Shown piece after piece: positions 52,367 to 64,000 of a stretch of DNA of 64,000 nucleotides. The first letter of the stretch is position 1. Every line of letters begins with the position of its first letter. The position numbers were made by a program, and so were the translations under genes. The DNA lies in NCBI GenBank assembly GCA_013400155.1, contig VXBM01000137.1:529388-593387 (forward strand). The letters are read 5' to 3'. A model generated the notes under the pieces. That model did not search any database. It was not told the origin of the DNA and saw only the letters and a list, made by a program, of their open reading frames with translations. Origin of the DNA: Helopsaltes ochotensis. Its lineage: Eukaryota; Chordata; Aves; Passeriformes; Locustellidae.

Positions 52367-52583
52367 CTATTAAGCGCACAGAACATAGTGAGGGCAAGAT
52401 CCAGCTGCCAGTCCAGCTCTGTCTGGAACCTTTCCATCCAGTCATTTGCTGTTCTTCCATTTGGCCAGATGCTGGGACCTTGCGGGGTTGCCTCGATGAC
52501 ATCCTTCTGGGAGGAGGTGGTGGGAGGCACACGTCTCTCTTTGCAGCTGGGCTCGGAGCCAGAAGTCGTGGTGCCAACATAAC
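52367..52583 (-). CDS. Coding exon of unrecognised minus-strand gene (exon 3 seen)
   Basis: The acceptor on the minus strand is TTTCTTTTTGCAG. It is 217 nt: two bases completing a Gly codon, 71 codons, and two bases left over before AG|GTATTG. The frame begins YVGTTTSGSEPSCKERRVPP, passes through IWPNGRTANDWMERF, and ends with a Trp/Leu-rich segment, ELDWQLDLALTMFCALNR. Third positions are rich in G/C, and CpG is higher than in flanking DNA, as expected of coding sequence. If the weak donor is not used, the frame continues six codons to a TAA at 52342-52344, making this the last exon. A second frame is also open but has a less natural composition. No domain recognised; hydrophilic first half, amphipathic end. 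Confidence 0.55.
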
Positions 52584-53900
52584 CTGCAAAAAGAAATCCC
52601 TAGGGCAGGAGCTAGTCCTACATCTATGGAGCTTTGCTCACCTGATTTATTGCATGAGTCTGCTTGTGGGAACACTTGATATGTTTTTACAGAAGCTGAA
52701 AGGTGTCAGTGAATAAAACAGAGGCTTTCAAGAAGAGAAAGAACAATATTAGTACTACAAGAAACTGAAAAATACACCAACATTGAATTGGCCCTTGTCA
52801 CAGAATTTTTCATGCAAAGATGATCAAATACTTTTAATTAACTTTCTCACAGCTGCCTACTGCCAATCCCAGCACTAGCTGTAAGAAATGGAAAGAGAAC
52901 TTCTTCAGGAAAATCATCCTTATTTGTTAAGCATTGTGATAGTATAAACAACAGGACTGAATTCAAGGATGGGGAATAAATACTTGTACTGTATTTAATA
53001 TATTAATCTGAGAAAAAGTATAGAACTGGAAGCCATGTAGTAGCTGTTGTCTGTTTCATAATCCTACAAGGGAGGCTGTGCAAGAAATGGGCAAGAGTGT
53101 CAATAGAAACTTCCATACTGATCATGTATAGATTTGATTTGTAACAACCTTAATTCCGACTATTTTCACTTTTCTGAGAGATTCTTTGTTTTAATGTGTT
53201 CCATTATGCATGCTGGTCTTTAACATGGGAAGCTGAGGGAAGGAGCAGGGGAAGGAGTGCCTCTCCACAACGACAGGCCAACAAGACTGGAAACTTCAGA
53301 ACACAGCTAAGACCTCAGCCATCCGTGTTGTCCACGCTTGCAGTGGTTGGATATTACCTAGTGCTAAGCCACACATTTTAGCAGTGGTTTTCACAGCAGT
53401 TTCACTGCACCACAGAGGGACCTGGGACTGCTGCTTTTCTTCCCAGATTTCTAAAGGGAACAATTTCACCACATGTCTATAGACAGGCTTATTTCTGCTT
53501 CTCGGCCCTCTCCTGCTCCCTTCTGCTTTCGTCCAGACCCTCAGCTTCTGACCTCTCTCAACACATGCCTTTTGTTTCCTTGTCTCTCTTTCCCCTTGGA
53601 TCAGATTCTTTTGTTTACTGCCAGGACACCAATGGGAATGGCATGCCTGATGGATAGAAACTGGTTTTCTGTCTTAGTTCTGGACTAACAGCATGACAAA
53701 ACTGCTCCATCCCTTGCAGCATTTCTCTCAGGGAAACCTATGCGTATTTCCAGTATTCTCAACCACAAGCACTTAAAATATCAGGACATAGACCACGACA
53801 GATCATGAAACTGCCTTCACGGTCACAGGACTGTTCTAAAAAAAGCCCAACCCCCAAACTTCTGTTGTTCTTTTTATTAGACTTCTTGGGTTTTATTTAT

Positions 53901-53928
53901 TCTCTCTCTCTTTTTTTTTTTTTTTTTT
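53901..53928. repeat. TC-repeat plus poly-T tract
   Basis: Five TC units followed by 18 T. On the minus strand this is a poly-A followed by a GA repeat, with no retroelement body next to it. Confidence 0.85.
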
Positions 53929-55647
53929 AAAGATTTCACCGTGTAGTTACACTGTGTTTTCAGGCTTTTCATTATAAGAGTGAGCTCTGGAAACCTTCTC
54001 TTAAAGATATTACAACTAAAATTTTCTTACACTCAGCAGGACTTCAGAGGTTGTCATTTTAAGGACATAAAATGGTGCAGGAGGTGGGCTAGAACCAGGA
54101 GCATTGTTAGCTTTGCCCCTTGTCCATGTATGGGGATAAGGAATGCTCAAGGCCCAGAAGATCCTTGGAAAAGCTAGCTGCCAGGCTTCAGCTGACTTTC
54201 TGAGCATGCAGCAATCTGCTTTCCAGAGCTGTCTCCATCAGCATTTTAACTGACATAGGTTTTTGTAGCAAGAAACCTCCTGAGCAGATTCATGCCTCTG
54301 CTCCAAGCAGCAAGGATAACAGACTTCTTTCATGAGGCAGCTGGACGGACTTTTACATGGACCAACACCATTTTAACCTTAGTACTATTCCTGGAAATGA
54401 GTGAAGCGTTTAAGATGACACTCTCTAGAAGAACTTTGCTGTGAGCAAACAGCATTACATTCTTCAGGGAGAACAATTGAAATATGGCAAACTTCTGAGC
54501 AATTCAAGATAAAAGTCACTAGGGAAAAAAAATTAGGCAATAAGGCATTGTTACCATTCATGTTTAATGCGAGGTGAACTTGGAGAGTCTAATTAATTTA
54601 TTTCATATTCACTTTAAGTTTGTTTCAACACTTAGCTATGTATTGATACTATGAGACTATGTTTACATACTAACAGTTATTTACTGGATTTAAATACCTA
54701 ATTTCAATTATGTATCTAAAAGGATCTGTTCTTTCATATAAATGCATGTTACTTTTATTTTAAAGCCCATCTTTAAATATAATTTCAGGACATTATCCCA
54801 CTCTAAAATTCTGGATTATACAGTACTACTCAAAATCTCATTTTAATATGTAATAATTGGAAATAAAGATATTTAGTATTAAGAATAGCAATTATTTTTG
54901 CTTTTTGACAATTGTGGCTCCAAATCATGCCCTTTCACTTTGGAAAATCTCCTTTACTTAGTGGGAGTTCACAGCTCCGAGAATGGAGAAAAAGGGGCAA
55001 AACATATTTGATAAGCTTCAAATTTACACTTCTTGACTATTTTCTACTTATTTATATACAGATCTGAATTCAGTTGGTAATTTAACTTCTTTATATATTG
55101 TGGGTATCACAGGTTCATTTACAATCCGATGTTTCAAAATTTTGGAATCTTTGAAATGTTGATGGGCCAAACCCTACCCTATCCCACTGGACTACATCCA
55201 AAATAATTCTGTGAAGAAAATGAACATTTGAATAAAAAGACCTGGAATTCAGACTTACCCCGATGAATTCACTTCCAGATTCACATTAAGGAAAGGCTGA
55301 CAGTTCAGTAAAGTATCTAGCTGTGACTGCAATTAAATGAATAAAACCATGGTTCAAATTAGGCAGTGGGAGGACTTAACAGATGACTGTTGTGGTACTT
55401 GTGTCACACTTGTATTATATTCCAAACATGACTTTCTTTTTCTGCTTCACCTCGGAATCTGTCCCAGATACAGAATACTTAAACCTTTGTATCCTCTAAA
55501 CCTACAGTTAGAGCTCTCATAAAATGGCAAAGAATTACATCAGTCTTCTACACACAACTCCTAAAGCTATTGAATGCCTACAGTATGCTGCACACAAGTG
55601 ATAAAAGTGTATATGTGTGACACTATGTCTGCCTGGTAGCGGAAAAG

Positions 55648-55661
55648 GAGAGAGAGAGAGA
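55648..55661. repeat. GA dinucleotide repeat
   Basis: About seven GA units. Confidence 0.8.
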
Positions 55662-55972
55662 TGCTGAAATACCCAATTCTACTATTAAATAATGACTTGC
55701 TTATGAGACTCACTGACCTGTTAAATACAAACATCTGGTCTAGGTGTTCAGGATCCAAATGAATTACCCACCAAAGACTAACCAGGCATATCAGACCTCA
55801 GCTCACTCCCAACAACCAAGTCACCCAATATTTCACTTGTGGAAAAGAGTAAGTGTTTTGTTAAAGTGGGGCTAGTCAAATAAAAGTTTTTTCCCCGTAC
55901 TGACGATAAGGCTTTATGATTTGTGTTACTGTATTAGTCAGCTGTGTTCTGTTGCTATTCTGCTAAATTTAC

Positions 55973-56057
55973 CAAAAGCTTCAGTTTTCTCATGACTTTC
56001 CTCAACCACCCTGTGATCCCATCCTGCCTGATAATTTATGGACAGGTCTTGTTGGAA
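55973..56057 (-). CDS. Coding exon of unrecognised minus-strand gene (exon 2 seen)
   Basis: The minus-strand acceptor is TTTTGTTCTTTCCCAG and the donor is TTTTG|GTAAAT. It is 85 nt: 28 codons plus a G (phase 0 in, 1 out). The peptide starts FQQDLSINYQAGWDHR and ends with the acidic EESHEKTEAF. The other two frames contain stops. The leftover G plus GT from the exon at 52583 makes Gly, so the junction reads TEAF-G-YVGTTTSG. Both splice sites are close to consensus, and the phase match with both neighbouring exons is the main support. Confidence 0.5.
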
Positions 56058-59000
56058 CTGGGAAAGAACAAAACTCAGAACTATGGAGAAGTATTTGTTT
56101 ATCACCTGTATTGAGGACACACTTTTGTGTAAGTATTAAACAAGAACTTGTGCTTGGTGTTGAAGCAGTTGTGATAAATGGTAGAGCCAAAGACTTTACT
56201 GATACTGTTAGCATTGAAAACACATATTCACATGAAGCATGAATATATGTGGTGCTTTATTTGAAAGGCCCAGGAGTCTGGGGTACATGCATAACCCAAA
56301 TCAGAATTCTGAAGATATATTCGAGCATATAGTTTTTATATCTTTTGGTTACATAAAGTATCAATAATTAACTAAAGTGGAGATCTTGATTTTCGAAAAA
56401 AAATGTTTCTTTACCCTAACTACGGCCAGATCATTCTGTATTTTCTTACATTATGCTTTTAATTATATTTAATGATTATTTCTGGGTACACTCGAGTTAA
56501 CGAAGACAAAGCAAGGATTAACTAACTTGGTTTCACCGATCCCTATTCACCTTCCTCCCCCCGACTGGTTTTCCACCCTCCCCTTAAATCCTGTTCCTTT
56601 CTTCTAAGTACATTTTCAAGCAGCTAAGATTTAACCCTTATGCTATCAAATGCTATCAATACTAACCTGAGATCTGATTACTTGTTAATTGTTCTATTTT
56701 TATTACTCTAATGGGCATGTGCCAGACTTGGTTCACCACTTACATGGCTTGTGGCCATGCCACAGAAGGGCCAATGTTACTTCGTGACAGAACAGCTCAA
56801 ATCTCCATGCCTGCTGACCGCTGAAGAGGAAGAATGATCAGTATGCCTCTCTTTGCTCTCACCTTGTCTGTTATCTATTCTCAACACATAGTTTTGTTGC
56901 TACTCTATGGATCACTGAGAGACAATTACCCTTGCCTTTGGGAAGGCAGAAATCAGACCACTGGCTCTGTGTTGCAGAGAACAAAGAAGAAAGTGTGTGC
57001 CACTGCTGGGTGTTTGGCATTTGATGAAATGATGTTTTCTCAGAAGCCTGAGCATTGAGCTTGCCTCCCTGGCAGGGCAAAAGCTGTGCCTGTGTGAAAA
57101 CCAGGTGGCTGCAATTCCTGTCTAGCCATGCTTAGGTCTCAATTATCCAGTAAGGCATCTGTGTCTCCTGCGGTTCTGGGTCCTTTAAACCCAGGGGAGA
57201 GACTGGATTTTTCAAGTTAGAGAACATGAACTGGCTACAGTAGTAATAGCAAGACTCCTGCCTCCAGCAGGTGAGCTGAATGGTTTTCTCTAACAGGAGC
57301 AGCAGCTAGCTCCTGGCACTACCTGCAGAATAACATCTGCTAGGAGCCTGGCAGACAGCAGTGGGAAGAGTTGGCTCTGTGGATTATAAACCTTGGATGC
57401 CTTCTTACCCAAATTTTGTCACTTTCTCCTGCTAATGAGCCAAGTGTTGCTTAAAAAGAAATGCGTACGTTCTCCCACAGGAAAAATGATCACTGGAAGG
57501 AAACTTTTAACCCTGATGTTAACACAGTTAAGCTTTCCTTTGTCCTGGTGGAGGAATGCTGAACTGTGTGTGAGAATATGAGGATGGGGAATAGAGAACA
57601 GGTGGAAATAAATGCATGACATCTGCCTTCTTATATGTTGTCTAAATGAGAGATGCTTTGCTAATGACTGTACATAGTTTTCTTTCCGTGTCCACCCACA
57701 CCCGTCTTCCTCCTGACCTCCATAGCTTATTCTACTCATTAGTTTTCATCTTCTGGCAATGCTTCGTAAAGATGGTCTACATGCTCACTAGTCTATAGGG
57801 GAGAAATTTGCAGAAAAGTGGATGCAAAAGAACAGTGTTTAAAAAAAAAGTCATTGGTTGTTAGTGCTGCTATACTAACTAGTTTCATCTTCTCTTTATA
57901 TGTTTTATCCACTATATTTCATCCACTTAAATTTGTTGGCATGCTGGAGCAGGAATAGCATTTTATTATGGCTTTTAAAAACTACACTGAAATTGCAAGG
58001 AAAAGAATTTCCATCAATCAGGAGACATGAAAATTATTTCACAAAGAGGAATGTCTCTGTACTTTTTTTGGGACCTCAAGTAAATTTTCTGTTACTTAAC
58101 CAGTCAAATCTAGGCTGCAAAGCAAAACTAGAAATTCATTATGCACTTTTCAAGAAAAGTTATGCATGAAGGTGGAGCCATAGTTGTGAAAGCTTTAAAC
58201 TCCTCACAGTGAATTGTCATCAACGGCAGTGCAAAAATTACTGTATTTACAGACAGGAAATCTTCTCAGATAAACACATTGATAGCTGTTTAACATTTCC
58301 TGTTGATGCTGTTCCTGTTTTCCAGTTACTCTTCAAACAGGTTAATTTGAAAATGCTAATAGGTGGATTAACATTGTGCCGCAAAATGATACACAAGGTC
58401 CTCAAACTTAAATATGTAAGGCTAAGCTAGTTTAGTAACCTAATTTAATAATTGATATTTAAATATACTTATGGACAATGCAAGAAACCTAAACAATTCA
58501 CATACTAGAGCTGTTTATCCTCCATGAATCTGTTTTCAATAGCTGACTTGTTTAACCAACATAAACAACTCCGTTATTAAATCGTGTATAATTTTGGAAC
58601 TTGGGTTAAAACGTTCCCACAATATTTGTTGCAGATGTTATAAAGTTGTAAAAATCTGCAGAATACCCTGTTTTCAAGCTAGTTATTTTAGGATTAGGAA
58701 CAAGATGAGTAAACCGAATGAATGTCAAACACACTATAAATTATGAAAACATTAAGCAACTGCTTTTTACCTTATTTGCCTTTGTGGTGAGGGTAACAAG
58801 TACTGGGACAACTGGGAATCTGCTTGATCACATATCATCTGGCACAGAATTTTGGAATATTATGGATTAAGGTCCAACATTGATGCATACAAAGTCATTC
58901 TACAAAATTGTTGTCCCGTAGGTACCACCATTTGTTAGGTATCATCAGTGTTTTTTGTGTGACTGAGTTTCTTCAGAGTTTACATGCCCAGAGATACCCC

Positions 59001-59417
59001 CAGTCCCTGCATCTACTTATTCCCTATGTTGAGTGCAATACAGGATCCAGAAGGACTAGAGGATTCTTCAACCGATTTTTCTTACCCTGCACTATCCTCC
59101 CAGCTCCCTTTCCTTCCCACAGTTTTGCTGTGTGGCAAAGGGAAAGATTTTCATTACTACCGCAAAATACTCAGAAGGAATTTACTGCTCCCCTCATGTA
59201 TGGTCAACAGCTTTACAGCTGTGAGGGCAGAAACAACTCTTTCTTACTTTCGACCTGACTGATTATTGTATACCTGAGATACCAAGTCTAACACTTTGGG
59301 CCACATTAACACTCTGAGCAAACCTGAATAAGACAGGATGAAGGGCCATGCTCTTAATGCCACCAAGTGAGGTTTGAGGATTGTGATGTGATAATAAATT
59401 GAGTAGAGCAGCCTCAC
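56058..59417. other. Intron sequence of the minus-strand gene
   Basis: AT-rich with no further exon that I can support. Open frames at 57419-57739 (minus) and 58908-59258 (plus) lack splice context. The block at 58440-58760 is very AT-rich and rich in homeodomain-like TAAT words. Confidence 0.4.
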
Positions 59418-59496
59418 ATTTTGTGTTGTATTCCTGTAGCTGGGCACAGCGGAGGGGTCATGCAATTCGTCACCGATGCTGGGACACATCTTTGAA
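59418..59496 (-). CDS. Coding exon of unrecognised minus-strand gene (exon 1 seen)
   Basis: The minus-strand acceptor is ACTACACTACAG and the donor is AAAAT|GTGAGG. It is 79 nt: one T completing an earlier codon, then 26 codons ending in phase 0, the phase needed by the exon at 56057. The peptide is SKMCPSIGDELHDPSAVPSY followed by RNTTQN, with clear coding-like third positions and several CpGs in an otherwise AT-rich region. It is hydrophilic with no motif I recognise; an N-glycosylation-type NTT is present but there is no sign that the protein is secreted. An ATG lies at codon 3, so translation could start here, but an in-frame upstream exon is equally possible. Confidence 0.5.
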
Positions 59497-62400
59497 CTGT
59501 AGTGTAGTTTTGATTATGTTTGGAATATGATCATTTGTAAAACTCCCTCTGAAAATATTGACTGAGTAAGCAGTGAAAAATTGTCTATGAACTGTGCATG
59601 TCAAGGAGCACAAGCACAGGGGCTGCCTGTAAGATGCTATTTGGGCCACTTCTGTGCCCAACCCAAAATTTCTTTATAAACTTCCAATGGGAAATACAGT
59701 GTCATAGACTATGTACCAAGGGAGAAACTTAAGGAGCTTCAGTTGAAGTGGTAGTCTGGTCAGGGTCCTTCGTGAATGGAAAAAAATGCAAGGTACTGCA
59801 ATAACATCTCAAATAGTGATTTTGGTTTTCAATTTAATCACTTCAGTATTTTGATAAATCATTACGAAAACACAGAACCTAAATCAGAACATATCTTTTC
59901 CCTTCCTGATCAGGAATGGGTGTATCACATGTGGATTAAGTAAAAAGAAGGAATGCCATGAGCAGTTTAAGCAATTCACTTTTCAAACTGTAAATTAAAA
60001 AAAGATTAAATTTGAACATCCATTTCCCTGTAATTTTGTCCCACACATGCCATACAGTAACAGATAAATTATTGTGAAAATCCAGTGTCTGTGGGACAGC
60101 CTGTCAGTTCTATGTAAACTGATGGTAAGGACACAAATCTACAAGGGTGCTGCCTCTGAGTTTGCAAGGTGGAGAACTCCTGCTACATGAGCCAGTATAG
60201 GATAATCTCTTTGATGTCTGAAATAGCTGAAGGTTCCAGAATGTTTCAGTCAAAGACAAATCTTGGTAATTCTTGCCTTTGGCTGCCACAAATTCTGTCT
60301 ATATGTTACCCTAGTATCTTCAAAGATTCCCCAGATAAATGACTGCAAGTAGCTGCTTATGGTTAAAGCAACACCCATACTTTCTCTACTTTCTCTTCTT
60401 CCATTTGCCAGCCTTTGCCCAGTCTCTCCTAAATCCCCATCCTCTGGAATACATTCCTAATTTTTCCTTCTCTCTGTCAGGCACACACTTAAAACAAGTT
60501 TCTTCCTCTTTCCTGCCTACGTTATCAAGTGGATCTAGTGTGTGAGAGGACTCCTGAGAAGTATTTAATAGATGTGGTCATATTCACTCTGCCAGCTGTA
60601 CTGAAAGTTATGAAATACCACCACCACTGTTCCCTCAATTCTTGTGCTTCAGAGAAACTTGCTGACAATTGCTTGAAGGGTGGCTATTTCCCATTGTGTT
60701 CCATGACAGTAAAGCCAAATGCCCCCAGGGAGAAGGATGACCTCGTAACTGGTGAGGAGATGAAGACAAGAGAATCCCATTAAGAACAAAGAGACAGAAA
60801 TACCGCTTGCAAAATCGCAGCCCGCTGAGGTCAGCTGGTAAAAGAATAAGGGGAGATGGCAGCCATGTTGAAAGGCGTCTTCAACAAGGCTTTGTTGAAC
60901 TCCTCGACTGACCAACTTTGTCATGCAGCTTGTTTGTTGATGAAAATTAACACAAAAATTTTAAAATCACTGGATTTTAGAGGTTTTTCTTCAAAAATAA
61001 CAATTCTATTGGGGGTTTAGAACCAATTTTTGAACAAATGTGGCACTCTGATAAGTGGTTGTCTGTGAGTGAAATTATGCAGAGATCTCCAAATTACTTT
61101 TAAAGTGTTTCTTTCAAATAATATGCACTGTCTATTGAAATATAAAAAGTGTGCTTTATTTCAAGTAATGCGTCTATCTCAAATAAAACATAAAAACCAA
61201 ACCAAACCAAAAGACTGCATCCTGAGACACTGAGAGACAGTGAATAAATTAATTTGTGGGAGAAATAAAAAGAGAGAAAAAGATGCAAATATATGGACAT
61301 ATTGTTTATGTTACAACTTTAAAGAACTGATCAGAAAATAAAAATCAACAATTTTATTTCTTGAAATGTTTTTTTTTTTTGCTTTTATAGTGGAACTGGT
61401 GGATTATTTATAGGCCTGCCACTAACTGCTGGTAGAACCTAGTGATCCTTCTCAAAATTAATACTTATCAATAACTGACATTGGGGAGAATAAAATCCAG
61501 GGTCCTATGCACATTGTATTTGTACATCTTCTTTACTTATTTTCTTTGTGTTTTGACCTATGTAATTTTCCTCAAGATGGCTAGACAGATTTAACTTTAG
61601 CAATTAAAACTTGAGATGACATTTATTTCTCTTAAACAAATACGTATCTTTGAGAATATAACTAAATATGTTATGAATTATAACAGCAGTGCACTGAGTC
61701 ACATACTTGCTTGACAGAAATAAATGTTGGCTAGAATCAAACTGTAGAACTTAAAGTGTACTGTCTTAAAAATAATTAATTAAAAGCCTAAATAATTTCT
61801 TTGAGATGTATTGAACCAGGATAAAAGGAAGTGCATCTTTCATGTAATTGTATTAGCTTTCACACACTCATTTGTGATTTTCACAGAGGGAAAAAATCAG
61901 GAATATTGTTAAAAGCATCTGCTAAGCAGATACTTGTAAAAGACTATGAATCATTTGTGTGTACAGTACACAGCTTTAAAGGAAGATTTTTTGATGCATT
62001 AAATGTTGATCCTTGTAATCCTAGTTATCCTTCCTTGTCTCAGCTGTTTATTTCTAGTTACAAGGTCATTCAGCTCTTTCTGTATCTCATGTTGAATTTT
62101 ACATTAGAACCATGAAACATTTATTTTCTTTTCTTTGAGCTGAACAATTTATTTAAAAAATCCCTATAACATGTAGATAGAAATTATTTTGATCTTTAAT
62201 AAAAATCTTAGTGATTTTGGAAAAAAGATCTTAATAATTTTTCTGCCTGAAATCTTGCTTCTCGTGATATGGATTATGACTTGGTTTCAGGACCATCCTT
62301 ATTAATCATGTTGTTTGAAGTCTAATATTAACATAAACTTGGAACCTTTCCCACTTATTTTGCTGAGACACAATCTGTTCCTTGTTACAATACTGAAAAT

Positions 62401-64000
62401 CTAACTTTCTGTGATAATTTCAACGTAAAATTTTAACATTAAGTTAGATGATCAAACTGATAACAAATCTGTGGTCTTACCCAGGAAATGACCAAATACA
62501 AGCAGTAAATTTTTTTGTTTGTTCCTGAAAAAAATGTTTTGCCAATATTTCAGGAAGTACAGGTTTTTTCTTATTATTTTTAGCTCCAGAGATTTAAACT
62601 GCAATCCTGAAAGCTGCGTGTGCTCTACATCTGCATGATGCAATTACCTTAACTGGGACCACTCACTTCGTTATCTAAACAGCTCCCTAAGTGTGTTTGC
62701 AAGATTGGAGTCTTAGAATATTTTGATTTTAAACAACATGATAACATCAATCTGTAATGGTGACTTGGTGCTGTCATTCATTTAGAGAAATGGAATCTAA
62801 ATTGTTTCAGCCAGGACTAATCTTTCTCTTGAATGAAAACAATGGGTTTGGCTTTTTGTTGTTCACAGTGTTGTTTTAGAAGAGCGCTTGGTCACTTTTT
62901 GAGAGGGATTATATGTCATATTGCCTATGATACCAGTGGACTCAGTTTGATGACCTTGAAGACCCTCTTCAATCTCGTGCTTATATATGAACCCGGTCAG
63001 TATTATTGTTGCTGTTTTCATGGATATTTTTTGTTACGGCCAAAATTTTAGTTGGTGTATTGCCCTGCACAGCAGCACGTGCCTTACACTTGGAGTGTAG
63101 GCTGACAAGAATTCTACTAAAGTAACCTGCTAGAAGAGACAGTCTGTAATTAACAAATTTATTGGTATATTCTTGCAATAACAAATAGAGAACACAACTG
63201 TATCCACTGCTTTTCTCTCTTTTTTTTTTTCCTAGGTTATCCTCTTTAAAAAGTGTACCCTGTAGGTGTTCATGTTAGCTGGTATTTCCTTTCAGCGTCT
63301 CCAGTAAGTTATCCTTTCATTGTGGGTAAGTAAGAGTTTGCAAAACTTTGCACCCTTATTCTTAAATTAAATACTGACAAGGAATGGAAGTGTAAAGCAT
63401 GCTAATAAGCAAGACCTCCCTGTGGGAACCTGTGATAGAAGACTGTTTCACATTGAGAGGCAGACAGCGCTGTTGACACAGGCTGTCAAAAAGGCTTCAT
63501 GTCTTTGAAAGAAAATCTTAATCTTCTTTATTCATGTGTGAACAGGTCCAGGCCTTCATCCCGTAGCTCGTATGCATTGACTGTTTAAACTGTGGGTTGC
63601 TAGGCTTTGGGTAGGGTTTGTTTGCTTGTGTCTACATTGTACAAATGGATGAGGACTGAAAATTAAAATCTGTCTGACACAGAGCACTGCTTTTCTGTCT
63701 CTGTTTGAAGAGACATGGCAACCCAGGGTGAAATGAAAAGGAATTTTATTGAGCGCAAAAACCGCTCAGTGTTTAAATGTTGGACGCAGGAACTGAATGG
63801 TCAATTTGGGAGGCTTGTAGGTTGTTTATAGACATTGGGATGGCTGTCAATCACAGTACAATGGTGAAATTTGTGTTGGAAAAAAAGTGCTTTTTAGTGG
63901 CTGAACTCCTGTTTCCTGTTAAAATGCTCACATCAACAAACAAAAAGAGGTTTTGTCTGAAGTTTACAAGCAAGAAAATTTCAGAATAACAGAGATGCTG
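59497..64000. other. Upstream intron or 5' flank of the minus-strand gene
   Basis: AT-rich. A poly-T tract lies at 61370-61380 and an AACCA-type repeat at 61196-61212. A less AT-rich segment at 60.5-60.95 kb contains a candidate minus microexon. No promoter, CpG island or certain first exon was seen, so the gene's 5' end probably lies to the right of the window. Confidence 0.35.
60804..60834 (-). CDS. Candidate 31-nt minus-strand microexon
   Basis: A strong minus-strand acceptor (CTCCCCTTATTCTTTTACCAG) precedes 31 nt, ending at GCAAGCG|GTATTT. In phase 1 it reads DLSGLRFCK and leaves CG, which with the T at 59496 makes Arg and joins to SKMCPS. The donor is weak and the exon very short, so this is only a suggestion for where the gene continues. 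Confidence 0.2.

Larger units (their letters stand above)
52584..55972. other. Intron sequence of the minus-strand gene
   Basis: AT-rich. A (TC)n-T18 tract lies at 53901-53928. The region 53.2-54.3 kb is less AT-rich, with short open frames on both strands (53196-53381, 54016-54207) but no convincing splice pair. A GA repeat lies at 55648-55661. Confidence 0.4.

Noticed and set aside
57419..57739. 106-codon minus-strand frame within the minus-strand gene
   Set aside because: No acceptor/donor pair matches the phases of the neighbouring exons, and the codons do not look coding.
62981..63184. Minus-strand segment that could be spliced to the 60804 microexon
   Set aside because: A phase-compatible 39-nt piece can be drawn, but it depends on another weak microexon; this would be over-fitting.

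Overview
This is vertebrate nuclear DNA, almost certainly from a bird and probably from a songbird. It is AT-rich and poor in CpG, and most of it is non-coding. The few coding pieces are short segments bounded by GT/AG splice sites. Repeats that identify the lineage are several CR1 LINE fragments on both strands, a tRNA-Ile-headed SINE with a CR1-like tail (TguSINE1 type), and an LTR whose 3' part resembles songbird endogenous-retrovirus LTRs. There are no operons, CRISPR arrays or bacterial genes. Most long open frames are chance or sit inside repeats.

Left part (1 to about 21.4 kb): the 3' portion of a plus-strand multi-exon gene. Exons at 1230-1344 and 6481-6959 join in frame and encode a short helical, charged stretch followed by a long Ser/Thr/Pro/Gln-rich disordered stretch. 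A third exon at 12243-12336 is in the right phase. A 3'-terminal exon with a consensus AATAAA lies at 21003 to about 21436. I could not firmly name the gene. A doublecortin-domain (DCDC1-like) protein is only a guess. Two optional exons (10760-10855 and 19807-19837) leave the C-terminus unresolved.

Middle part (about 21.4-52.3 kb): a gene desert holding old CR1 fragments (26.0, 31.0 and 38.0 kb), an LTR (about 38.8-39.7 kb), simple repeats, and several AT-rich blocks with clustered transcription-factor-like motifs (GATA pairs, CRE-like, TCF/homeodomain-like) that are enhancer candidates only.

Right part (52.3-64 kb): a minus-strand gene that I do not recognise. Three exons (59418-59496, 55973-56057, 52367-52583) have splice-compatible ends, and their phases fit exactly (2-0, 0-1, 1-2). 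The two genes are convergent, tail to tail, about 31 kb apart. This minus-strand gene is the least explained coding object in the window. All exon calls come from reading splice sites and frames by eye, without transcript or homology data.
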